DNA of 64,000 nt from Streptomyces lacrimifluminis. Its GTDB lineage: Bacteria; Actinomycetota; Actinomycetes; Streptomycetales; Streptomycetaceae. The stretch is taken from positions 310,001 through 374,000 of the forward strand of contig NZ_BMMU01000002.1 of the NCBI RefSeq assembly GCF_014646095.1, read 5' to 3'. Shown here piece by piece: positions 8,061-15,944 of this stretch (within the stretch, counting starts at the first letter, position 1; the number at the start of each line of letters is the position of its first letter). A program made the translations under genes and the position numbers. The notes below the pieces were generated by a model, which searched no databases, was not told where the DNA came from, and worked only from the letters and a program-made list of their open reading frames with translations.

Positions 8061-9413
8061 GTGAACGCACTGCACGACGAGCCGGACGCCATCCATGACG
8101 TGCTCGGTATCGGCTTCGGCCCGTCAAATCTGGCGCTGGCGATAGCCATCGCGGAACACAACGCACAAGCCGCGCCCGAGGAGCGGATCCACGCCGAGTT
8201 TCTGGAGCGCCAGCCACGGTTCGGCTGGCACCGCGGCATGCTCATCGACGACGCGACCATGCAGGTGTCCTTTCTCAAGGACCTGGTCACCATGCGCAAC
8301 CCGACCAGCGATTTCAGCTTCCTGTGCTTCCTGCGGGACCGCGGCCGGCTGGTAGACTTCCTCAACGCGAAGACCCTCTTCCCGCTGCGGATCGAGTTCC
8401 ACGAGTACTTCGAGTGGGCGGCGGCGCGGATCGCGGACCAGGTGACGTACGACGCCGAGGTCGTCTCCGTGGAGCCCGTACTGACCGAGGACGGCGAGGT
8501 CCGCTGGTTCGACGTGGTCAGCCGCGTGCCGGGCGATCCGGGTCGTACGGTGGTCCGCCGGGCCCGCAACATCTCGGTCGCCGTCGGTCTCGAACCGCAC
8601 GTACCGCCGGGCACCGCCCTGTCGGACCGCATCTGGCACAACAGCGAACTGGTCCCCCGCACTCGCGAGTTGACCGACTCGGGCGCCTCGGTGGGCCGCA
8701 TTCTCGTACTCGGCGCGGGACAGAGCGGCGCCGAGGCCGTGGACTACCTGCACCGCTCCTTCCCCGGCACCGAGGTCTGCGCGGTCTTCGCCAAGTACGG
8801 CTACACGCCCGCCGACGACAGCCCGTTCGCCAACCGGATCTTCGACCCGGAGGCGGTGGACGTCTACTTCCGGTCCCGGCCGGAGGTGAAGCAGTCCCTG
8901 CACGACTACCACCGCAGCACCAACTACTCGGTGGTCGACATGGATCTGATCGAGACGCTGTACGCCACCATGTACCGCGAGAAGGTCCAGGGCAACGAGC
9001 GGTTGCGGATGCGCAACGTCTCCCGCATCCGGGACGTCGAGCAGTTGGACGACCGGCTGGACGTCACCGTCGAGTACCTCCCCACCGGAGAACGGGAGGT
9101 GCTCTCCTGCGACGTGCTCGTGCACGCCACCGGCTACCGGCCCCGCGACCTCGACACCATGCTGGGCAGAGCCGCCAAGCTCTGCCTCCGGGACGACAAC
9201 GACGCCGTACGGGTCGGCCGCGACCACCGGGTCGAGGTCTCGCCCGAGGTCACCGCCGGCATCTACCTCCAGGGGGCGACCGAGCACACGCACGGTCTCA
9301 CGTCCACGCTGCTGTCGACGACCGCCGTCCGCTCGGGGGAGATCCTCGACTCCCTGCTCACCCGGCGCACGACCGAGGCCGTCACCGGAGCTGGGCAACT
9401 GTCTGCAACTTAG
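8061..9413 (+). CDS. L-ornithine N5-monooxygenase (cchB-like)
   Basis: Flavin- and NADPH-dependent hydroxylation of the ornithine side chain, the first committed step to hydroxamate building blocks. The 450-residue protein has the FAD motif GIGFGPSNLALA near the N-terminus, the NADPH motif VLGAGQSGAEAVDYL near residue 225, and the C-terminal ATEHTHGLTSTLLS typical of SidA/PvdA/IucD enzymes. GTG 8061 is preceded by GGGAAGGGAAG; an upstream in-frame GTG at 8034 has no ribosome-binding site. Its TAG stop lies inside the next iron box. Confidence 0.93.
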   Translation: MNALHDEPDAIHDVLGIGFGPSNLALAIAIAEHNAQAAPEERIHAEFLERQPRFGWHRGMLIDDATMQVSFLKDLVTMRNPTSDFSFLCFLRDRGRLVDFLNAKTLFPLRIEFHEYFEWAAARIADQVTYDAEVVSVEPVLTEDGEVRWFDVVSRVPGDPGRTVVRRARNISVAVGLEPHVPPGTALSDRIWHNSELVPRTRELTDSGASVGRILVLGAGQSGAEAVDYLHRSFPGTEVCAVFAKYGYTPADDSPFANRIFDPEAVDVYFRSRPEVKQSLHDYHRSTNYSVVDMDLIETLYATMYREKVQGNERLRMRNVSRIRDVEQLDDRLDVTVEYLPTGEREVLSCDVLVHATGYRPRDLDTMLGRAAKLCLRDDNDAVRVGRDHRVEVSPEVTAGIYLQGATEHTHGLTSTLLSTTAVRSGEILDSLLTRRTTEAVTGAGQLSAT

Positions 9414-9428
9414 AGTAGCCTCACCTAA
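9410..9428. promoter_or_regulatory. Iron box overlapping the monooxygenase stop codon
   Basis: TTAGAGTAGCCTCACCTAA agrees with the iron-box consensus at 15 of 19 positions and includes the TAG of the upstream gene (9411-9413). It probably gives the exporter-lipoprotein operon its own iron-regulated promoter 85 bp upstream of the GTG at 9513. Confidence 0.78.
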
Positions 9429-9512
9429 GTTTTCGCCTGTCCGAGTGCACACACCACGCCCTCGGGCAGGCCCTACTGGCCCAAACTGTCGTCCGATCCC
9501 GGAGGGGTACGG

Positions 9513-11210
9513 GTGAGTAGTCCTTCACAGCTGTCGGGGCGAGACGTCCTGCGGCAGGCGGTCAGAGGGCAGCGGCGTGACGTCGCCCTCGGCGCGCTCC
9601 TCGGCTCCGGCCACCAACTCGGCGAAGTGATGGTGCCGGTGGTGATCGGCCTGGTCATCGACCGCGCCGTCACGGGCTCGGACACCGGCGCCCTGCTGAG
9701 CTGGCTGGCCGCCCTCGCCGTCGTCTACGTCGGTCTCGCGCTCAGCTGGCGCTTCGGCGCCTGGTCCGCCGACCGGGCCGCCGCCCAGGCCGAACACACC
9801 CTCCGCATCACCCTCGTACGCCGCGTCCTGGCCCCCGGGGGCGGCGCGGAGGAGGGCCGGTTGCCCGGCGCCCTCGCCAACATCGCCACCGAGGACGCCA
9901 AACGCGTCGGCGCCGTCAGCATGGCGGCCATGGGCGGGATCTCGGCCCTCGTCGGCATCCTCGTCGGCGCGGTCGTCCTGCTGCGCATGTCCGTCACCCT
10001 CGGGCTGGTCGTGCTGCTCGGCACTCCTGTGCTGTTGTGGCTGGGGCATCTGCTGAGCAAGCCACTGGAGTCGCGCAGCGAGGCCGAGCAGGAGCGGGCC
10101 GCGCACGCCTCGGCCGTCGCCGCCGACCTGGTGGCCGGCCTGCGCATCCTCAAGGGCATCGGCGGCGAGGCCACCGCACTGGCCCGCTACCGCACCACCA
10201 GCCGCGACTCCCTCCAGGCCACCCTGAAGGCCGCCCGCGCGCAGGCCTTCCAGAGCGGCATGGTGCTCGCCCTCACCGGCTGTCTGATCGCCGCCGTCGC
10301 CCTGGTCGGTGGCCGGCTCGCCGCCCAGGGGGACATCAGCCTGGGCCAGTTGGTGTCGGCGGTCGGGCTCGCCGTCTTCCTCGTCGGCCCGCTGGAGACC
10401 CTGGCGTGGGTCAACGCCGAGCTCGCCCAGGGCCGGGCCTCGGCCACCCGCATCGCGGAGGTGCTGGCCGCCCCGCACAACGTCACCCCGGGCACGGCGC
10501 CCCTGGCCCAGCCGGTGCGCGGTGCGATCCGCCTGACCGGCGTCAGCCTCGGCGGGCTCAAGGGCCTCGACCTCGACATCGCGCCGGGTGAGCTGCTCGG
10601 CGTGGTCGCGACCGACCCCGCGCACGCCACCGACCTGCTGCGCTGCCTGGCCCGGCAGGCCGACCCCGAGGCAGGCACCGTCGAACTCGACGGCGTCCCC
10701 CTGCGGGACCTGGACCCGGCCGAGCTGCGCACCGCGCTGCTGGTCGCCGAGCACGACGCCGACCTCTTCGAGGGCACCCTCCGCGGCAACGTCACGGCGG
10801 CAGCGCCCGACCGCTCCGACCCCGGACAGGCGATGACCGCGGCCGGTGTGGCCCAGGTCGCGCAGACCCTCCCGGACGGCGAGGACACGGCGGTCAGTGA
10901 GCGGGGCCGCTCGCTCTCCGGCGGACAGCGTCAACGCGTCGCGCTGGCGAGGGCGTTGGCCGCGGAACGGCCCGTCCTGGTGGTCCACGATCCGACGACC
11001 GCCGTCGACACGGTGACCGAGGCGGCCATCGCCACCGGCGTCCGGGAGATCCGCAAGGGCCGTACGACGGTGCTGGTGACCACCAGTCCCGCACTGCTGT
11101 CGGTGACCGACCGGGTCGTACTGCTGGAGGACGGGCGGATCACCGACACCGCGCCGCACGCCGACCTGATCGACCGTCACGAGACCTACCGAGCGGCGGT
11201 CCTGGCATGA
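9513..11210 (+). CDS. ABC exporter half-transporter with degenerate ATPase site (siderophore export)
   Basis: First half (565 residues) of a heterodimeric exporter: about six transmembrane segments in residues 1-310, then a nucleotide-binding domain. The signature LSGGQRQR is intact, but Walker A reads ATDPAHAT with no GK[S/T], the Q-loop Gln is Glu (VAEHDADLF), Walker B reads VVHDPTTAVD (Asp to His, catalytic Glu to Asp) and the H-loop His is missing (TTSPALL). This subunit should not hydrolyse ATP with its own residues but can supply the signature to its partner. GTG 9513 follows GGAGGGG. It overlaps the next gene by 4 nt. CchG/CchI-type exporters are the likely relatives. Confidence 0.88.
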   Translation: MSSPSQLSGRDVLRQAVRGQRRDVALGALLGSGHQLGEVMVPVVIGLVIDRAVTGSDTGALLSWLAALAVVYVGLALSWRFGAWSADRAAAQAEHTLRITLVRRVLAPGGGAEEGRLPGALANIATEDAKRVGAVSMAAMGGISALVGILVGAVVLLRMSVTLGLVVLLGTPVLLWLGHLLSKPLESRSEAEQERAAHASAVAADLVAGLRILKGIGGEATALARYRTTSRDSLQATLKAARAQAFQSGMVLALTGCLIAAVALVGGRLAAQGDISLGQLVSAVGLAVFLVGPLETLAWVNAELAQGRASATRIAEVLAAPHNVTPGTAPLAQPVRGAIRLTGVSLGGLKGLDLDIAPGELLGVVATDPAHATDLLRCLARQADPEAGTVELDGVPLRDLDPAELRTALLVAEHDADLFEGTLRGNVTAAAPDRSDPGQAMTAAGVAQVAQTLPDGEDTAVSERGRSLSGGQRQRVALARALAAERPVLVVHDPTTAVDTVTEAAIATGVREIRKGRTTVLVTTSPALLSVTDRVVLLEDGRITDTAPHADLIDRHETYRAAVLA

Positions 11211-13033
11211 GCGACCACGAACTCTCCGACAGCACGCGGGAGTTGTTGCCCACCGCGACACCCCGGCGCACCCGTGCCGCGGTCCGCGAGCTGGTCCGCC
11301 CGCGCCGCCGGCTGGCTCTCGGCGCCTTCACCGTGATGGTCGCGGCGACCGCTGTCGGGCTGCTCGTCCAGCCGCTCCTGGGCCGCATCGTGGACCTGGT
11401 CGCCGAGCACCGCCCGCCCGACGACCTCACCCTCCCGGTCGTCCTGCTGGTCCTGGTGGCCGTCTCACAGGGCGCCGCCACCGCGCTCGGGCTGTCCCTG
11501 GTGTCCCGGCTCGGGGAGACCGTGCTGGCCCGGTTGCGCGAGCGGTTCGTCGAGCGGGCCCTGCGGCTGCCCCTGGAACAGGTGGAGAAGGCCGGGTCCG
11601 GCGACCTCAACGCCCGTGTCACCAGGGATGTCTCGGTGGTCGGCGAGGCGGTGCGCAACGCGCTGCCCGAGCTCGCCCGCTCGCTGCTCTCCATCGTGCT
11701 GACCTTTGCCGCGATGGCCGTCCTGGACTGGCGTTTCCTGCTGGCCGCGCTGCTCGCGGTACCCATCCAGGCGGGGACCGCGCGCTGGTACGTGCGCAAC
11801 GCCGTGCCGCTGTACGCCGAACAGCGCATCGCCATGGGGGCCCAGCAGCAGCAGTTGCTGGACACCATCGGGAGTGCCGGTACCGTACGGGCGTTCCGGC
11901 TGGAGGAACCGCACACCGAGTCCGTCACCCGACGCTCGTCCGCCGCGGTCGCGTTGACGATGCGGGGCGTGCGGCTGGTGCTCGACTTCTACAACCGGCT
12001 GCACCTCGCCGAGTACACAGGCCTGGCTGCGGTCCTGGTCACCGGGTTCCTGCTGGTGCGCGCCGAGTCCGTGTCCATCGGTACGGCCACGGCCGCCGCG
12101 CTCTACTTCCACAGCCTCTTCGGCCCGGTCAACCAGGCCCTCGCGCTGCTCGACGACGCCCAGTCGGCGACGGCCGCGCTGGCCCGGCTGGTCGGTGTCG
12201 CGGACGTACCGGAGCCCGAGGCCACTCCCCCGGCGCCCACGGCACGGCAGCGCGAGCCCGGCACGGTCACCGTGACCGGGGTCCACCACGAGTACGTACC
12301 CGGCCGTCCCGTCCTTCGGGACGTCCATCTCACACTGGCCGCCGGGGAACGGGTCGCGCTGGTCGGGTCGAGCGGTGCGGGCAAGACGACGCTCGCCAAA
12401 CTCATCGCGGGTGTGCACGAGCCGACCTCCGGCACGGTTCGGCTGACCGGCGTCTCGACGTCCGCCCACAGCCTGCCGGTTGCCCTGGTCACCCAGGAGA
12501 CGCATGTCTTCGCGGGCCCGCTCGCCGACGACCTGCGTCTCGCGCGCGCCGACGCCACGGACGAGGCCCTGCGTACGGCCCTGACCGAAGTCAGCGCGCT
12601 GGACTGGGTGTCGGCACTGCCCGAGGGCCTGGCCACCGTCGTCGGCGAGGGCGGCCACCGGCTCACCGCCGCTCAGGTGCAGCAACTCGCCCTGGCCCGG
12701 CTGGTGCTGGCGGATCCGCCGGTCGCCGTGCTGGACGAGGCGACGGCCGAGGCCGGCAGTACCGGTGCGCGGCTGCTGGAGAGGGCGGCCGACCGGGCGA
12801 TCGAGAACCGCACCGCGCTCGTGGTCGCCCACCGGCTCACCCAGGCCGCCGACGCGGACCGGATCGTCGTCATGGACGGCGGCCGGATCGTGGAGAGCGG
12901 CACCCATGACGAGCTGTGCGCGGCGGCCGGCACCTACGCCCTGCTGTGGCAGGCCTGGTCCGGTACCCGCACGACAGCCGAGAAGCCCCCCACGCGTCCC
13001 AGCACCGACACCACCACCGTGAAGGACCACTGA
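11207..13033 (+). CDS. ABC exporter half-transporter with degenerate signature motif (siderophore export)
   Basis: Second half (608 residues) of the exporter pair: transmembrane domain to about residue 335, then a nucleotide-binding domain. Walker A GSSGAGKT, Q-loop VTQETHVF, Walker B VAVLDEAT and the H-loop AHRLTQ are all intact, but the signature is LTAAQVQQ instead of LSGGQ and the D-loop SALD is EAGS. These losses complement those of the partner, so the dimer would have one complete and one wholly dead ATP site. The ATG overlaps the previous stop (ATGA), and its own stop overlaps the lipoprotein ATG. Confidence 0.9.
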   Translation: MSDHELSDSTRELLPTATPRRTRAAVRELVRPRRRLALGAFTVMVAATAVGLLVQPLLGRIVDLVAEHRPPDDLTLPVVLLVLVAVSQGAATALGLSLVSRLGETVLARLRERFVERALRLPLEQVEKAGSGDLNARVTRDVSVVGEAVRNALPELARSLLSIVLTFAAMAVLDWRFLLAALLAVPIQAGTARWYVRNAVPLYAEQRIAMGAQQQQLLDTIGSAGTVRAFRLEEPHTESVTRRSSAAVALTMRGVRLVLDFYNRLHLAEYTGLAAVLVTGFLLVRAESVSIGTATAAALYFHSLFGPVNQALALLDDAQSATAALARLVGVADVPEPEATPPAPTARQREPGTVTVTGVHHEYVPGRPVLRDVHLTLAAGERVALVGSSGAGKTTLAKLIAGVHEPTSGTVRLTGVSTSAHSLPVALVTQETHVFAGPLADDLRLARADATDEALRTALTEVSALDWVSALPEGLATVVGEGGHRLTAAQVQQLALARLVLADPPVAVLDEATAEAGSTGARLLERAADRAIENRTALVVAHRLTQAADADRIVVMDGGRIVESGTHDELCAAAGTYALLWQAWSGTRTTAEKPPTRPSTDTTTVKDH

Positions 13034-14094
13034 TGTTCGGCTCTCCCAGAGGCACTCGGCTCGCCGCCGCGTTCACCTCCGTACTGCTCCTCTTCGGCAC
13101 CGCCACCGCCTGCGGCTCCGACGACGACGCCGGCACGGCGGGCTCCGCCGCCGACGCGTCCGCCAACTCCGCCTTCCCGGTAACCCTTTCGCACAAGTAC
13201 GGCAGCACCACGATCAAGTCCGAGCCCAAGCGGATCGTCACGGTCGGTCTGACCGACCAGGACGCCGTGCTCGCACTGGGCAAGGTGCCCGTCGGCACGA
13301 CCGAGTGGCTGGGCGGCTACAAGGGCGCGATCGGCCCGTGGGCGGCGGACAAGCTGGGCAGCGCGGCGGCGCCGACCGTCCTGAAGGACACCGGCACAGG
13401 CCCGCAGACCGAGAAGATCGCCGCGCTCCGGCCGGACCTGATCCTCGCGGTCTACGGCGGTCTGACGAAGGCGCAGTACGACACGCTGTCGAAGTTCGCC
13501 CCGGTGGTGGCGCAGCCGAAGGAGTACAACGACTACGGCGTGCCGTGGCAGAACCAGACCGAGATCATCGGCAAGGCGCTCGGCCAGGAGGCCAAGGCGA
13601 AGGAACTGGTCACGGGGGTCGAGTCCGACTTCAAGAAGGCGGCGACCGAGCACCCCGAGTTCGCCGGTGCCACCGCCGTGATGGCGACCCCGTACGAGGG
13701 CACCTTCGTCTACGGCAGCCAGGACTCGCGCTCGCGCGTCCTCACCGACCTCGGTTTCACGCTGCCCACCGACCTGGACAAGGTGATCGGTGACGAGTTC
13801 GGGGCCAACATCAGCAAGGAGCGCACCGACCTCCTGAACACGGACGCGATCGTGTGGATCGTCTCCGACACCACCAAGGACAAGGCGGCGCTGCGCAAGG
13901 ACCCCCTGTACGCGGACCTGAAGGTGGCGAAGGAGGACCGTGAGGTCTTCGTCAAGGAGAGCAGCGACTACGGCAACTCCGTGTCCTTCGTGTCAGTGCT
14001 GAGCCTGCCCTACATGCTGGAGCGGCTGGTCCCGCAGCTGTCGGCGGCCGTCGACGGCAAGACGGCCACGAAGGTGACCGAGCCGACGAGCTGA
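13033..14094 (+). CDS. Ferric-siderophore-binding lipoprotein (cchF-like)
   Basis: Extracellular membrane-anchored receptor that hands ferric siderophore to the FecCD permease. The 353-residue precursor has a signal peptide with a lipobox-like end (FGTATAC, Cys near residue 27), an Asp/Ala/Ser linker, and a type III periplasmic-binding fold with KRIVTVGLTDQDAVLALG and LRPDLILAVYGG. The ATG at 13033 overlaps the stop of the exporter gene, so import receptor and export pump are translated as one operon. A strong terminator follows 15 nt after the stop. Confidence 0.92.
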   Translation: MFGSPRGTRLAAAFTSVLLLFGTATACGSDDDAGTAGSAADASANSAFPVTLSHKYGSTTIKSEPKRIVTVGLTDQDAVLALGKVPVGTTEWLGGYKGAIGPWAADKLGSAAAPTVLKDTGTGPQTEKIAALRPDLILAVYGGLTKAQYDTLSKFAPVVAQPKEYNDYGVPWQNQTEIIGKALGQEAKAKELVTGVESDFKKAATEHPEFAGATAVMATPYEGTFVYGSQDSRSRVLTDLGFTLPTDLDKVIGDEFGANISKERTDLLNTDAIVWIVSDTTKDKAALRKDPLYADLKVAKEDREVFVKESSDYGNSVSFVSVLSLPYMLERLVPQLSAAVDGKTATKVTEPTS

Positions 14095-14108
14095 CGGCCG
14101 GTCATACG

Positions 14109-14144
14109 ACGGTGGCCCGACCGGAGTTCCGGTCGGGCCACCGT
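14109..14144. terminator. Bidirectional terminator between the siderophore operon and the GH43 gene
   Basis: Perfect 16-bp GC-rich stem (ACGGTGGCCCGACCGG and its complement) with an AGTT loop, set between convergent genes 15 nt and 18 nt away. Confidence 0.85.
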
Positions 14145-14161
14145 CCGTTACCGCCTGCGAC

Positions 14162-15667
14162 TCACGTCGTGGGCCTGATCTGCCACTGCTGGCAGTTGTT
14201 GCCGAGCCACGTCCACTGGCGTACGTCGCCGCCGTTCGCGGTGGAGCAGTCGGCGACGTCGGCGACCTTGCCGGTGGACTCGTTCACGATCCGGACGTAG
14301 TCGCCGGTGGCCGTGTACACGAGCCTGAACTTCTGGCAGTTGTTGTTCAGCCAGGACCACTGGCGCAGATCGGTGCCGTCGGCCGTGGCGCACTCCGCGG
14401 TGTCCAACACCTTGCCGGTGGCGACGTTGACCAGTCGGCTGGTGTCGTTGGCCTGGTCCTCGATGCGCCACTTCTGGTTGGTCCCGCCGTTGCAGGTCCA
14501 CTGGAGGATGTTGGTGCCGTCGGCGGTGTTCCCGCCCTCCACGTCAAGACACTTGCCGCTGTTGCGGTTCACCAGCGTGTACGCCGTCGGGGTCGCGGCG
14601 GTCTCGCCGGACGGGCCGGGCAGCGTGGTGCCGAGCGCGACGGGGGTGCCGAAGTTCGGCGTGCCGTCCGCGTTCCAGGTGAACTTCTGAGCGCGGGTGG
14701 TACGGCCGTTGCCGCAGCCGCCCGAGGCCGAGTCGTTGGCGTGGTAGACGATCCAGTTCTCGGTGCCGTCCGGCGAGGTGAAGAACCCGTTGTGGCCGGG
14801 CCCGTAGATCCCGGCAGCGTCGTTGCGCTGGAAGACGGGCGTCTGCTTCTTCGTCCACGAGGACGCCAACAGCGGGTTGGTTCCGGTGAGTTCGAGCTGA
14901 CCGAGCTTGTAGTCGGCGGTCTGGCAGTAGCTCGCGGAGAAGGTGAGGAAGGTCCGGCCGTCGTGGTAGAGCGGCTCGGGTCCCTCGTTGACGGGCGCCC
15001 CGGAGGTCTCCCAGGCCAGCGTCGGCTGCGAGATGAGGCTGAAGGTGGAGCCGCTGACCGTGTACGGGTTGGTCATGGGCGCGATGACCAGGCTCTGCTT
15101 GCTGCCGCCGATGGCACCGCTGCCGACCAGGTAGAGCTTGCTGTTGTACCTCAGCACGGTGGCGTCGATGAGCCAGCCGCCCGGGTCGAGGTTGGCCCCG
15201 GTGAGCTGGTTCTTGAAGGTGTACGGGCCCATCGGATCGGTGCCGGCGCTCTCCACCACGTACGTCCGCTGCTGGTCGCAGCAGGCGGCCCCGCTCGGCG
15301 CCCCGGAGTAGTACAGGTACCAGCGGCCGTCGAAGAAGTGCAGCTCGGGCGCCCAGAAGTTGTTGTTGCGGGTCGAGGTGGTGTCACTCCAGACCTGCAC
15401 GCTGGGAGCCGTGGCCAGCCCGGCCAGGGTCGGTGACTTGCGCATGGTCAGGACGCCGGTGAAGGACGTGGTGACCAGGTAGTAGTTGCCGTTGTAGTAC
15501 TCCAGCCAGGGGTCGGCGCCCTTCTGGGACTTGACCGGGTTCGTGTACGGGCGCCCCTCGGCCGCGGCGGCGGGCTGAATGCCGACGACAGGTACGAGCA
15601 GCGCCAGCAGCGCTGCCAGGAGAGTCAACCAGTGACGGGTACGGAACACAGACAGGTCCCTTCTCAT
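14162..15667 (-). CDS. Secreted GH43 arabinanase/arabinofuranosidase-like enzyme with ricin B (CBM13) domain
   Basis: Secreted 501-residue glycosidase acting on arabinan- or xylan-type polysaccharide. A signal peptide ends near the alanine run PAAAAEG (about residue 35). The GH43 five-blade propeller (about 37-345) shows the catalytic-base Asp in KGADPWLEYYNGNYYL, NFWAPELHFFDGRWYLYYSG, and the acid Glu in NEGPEPLYHDG. A ricin-type trefoil (about 363-501) carries three QxW-like repeats: ILQWTCNGGTNQKW, LRQWSWLNNNCQKF and VRQWTWLGNNCQQW. ATG 15667 gives the signal peptide; a GTG 6 nt upstream is an alternative, and neither has a clear ribosome-binding site. It diverges from the LamG-GH43 gene and shares its operator-like motifs. 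Confidence 0.88.
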   Translation of the reverse strand: MRRDLSVFRTRHWLTLLAALLALLVPVVGIQPAAAAEGRPYTNPVKSQKGADPWLEYYNGNYYLVTTSFTGVLTMRKSPTLAGLATAPSVQVWSDTTSTRNNNFWAPELHFFDGRWYLYYSGAPSGAACCDQQRTYVVESAGTDPMGPYTFKNQLTGANLDPGGWLIDATVLRYNSKLYLVGSGAIGGSKQSLVIAPMTNPYTVSGSTFSLISQPTLAWETSGAPVNEGPEPLYHDGRTFLTFSASYCQTADYKLGQLELTGTNPLLASSWTKKQTPVFQRNDAAGIYGPGHNGFFTSPDGTENWIVYHANDSASGGCGNGRTTRAQKFTWNADGTPNFGTPVALGTTLPGPSGETAATPTAYTLVNRNSGKCLDVEGGNTADGTNILQWTCNGGTNQKWRIEDQANDTSRLVNVATGKVLDTAECATADGTDLRQWSWLNNNCQKFRLVYTATGDYVRIVNESTGKVADVADCSTANGGDVRQWTWLGNNCQQWQIRPTT

Positions 15668-15671
15668 GGCC

Positions 15672-15684
15672 ACATTGTTCGAAA
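15672..15684 (+). promoter_or_regulatory. Operator-like motif, copy 1 (ACATTGTTCGAAA)
   Basis: Differs at one of 13 positions from the motif at 15808-15820. It lies 5 bp upstream of the GH43-ricin start codon, where a bound repressor would block expression. The regulator is unknown. Confidence 0.5.
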
Positions 15685-15804
15685 TCCCAGACGATGTACG
15701 TAACTTCGACCAGAACATAGGTACACGGGATGCACACGTCAACGTTTGTGACAGGTTCGGTTCCGGTTGACGTCGGTTGCGTAAAAACAAGTTGTCCGAC
15801 CTGC

Positions 15805-15820
15805 CGAACATCGTTCGAAA
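15805..15820 (+). promoter_or_regulatory. Operator-like palindrome, copy 2 (CGAACATCGTTCG)
   Basis: CGAAC-ATC-GTTCG is a perfect 13-bp palindrome with a 3-bp centre, extended by AAA to match copy 1. A TTGACG at 15824 may be the -35 of the LamG-GH43 promoter. A LacI- or ROK-type sugar repressor would be a natural ligand, but none is encoded nearby. Confidence 0.5.
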
Positions 15821-15944
15821 ACTCTTGACGACCCAGGTCGCACCGATTGACACTCTCGCAACGCGCGGACACACAGACGAAATCTGATGTCTCCCGTTAC
15901 ACCCCCCTACCGCCCCCCGTGTCCGAGCAGAGGAAGCCGAAACG

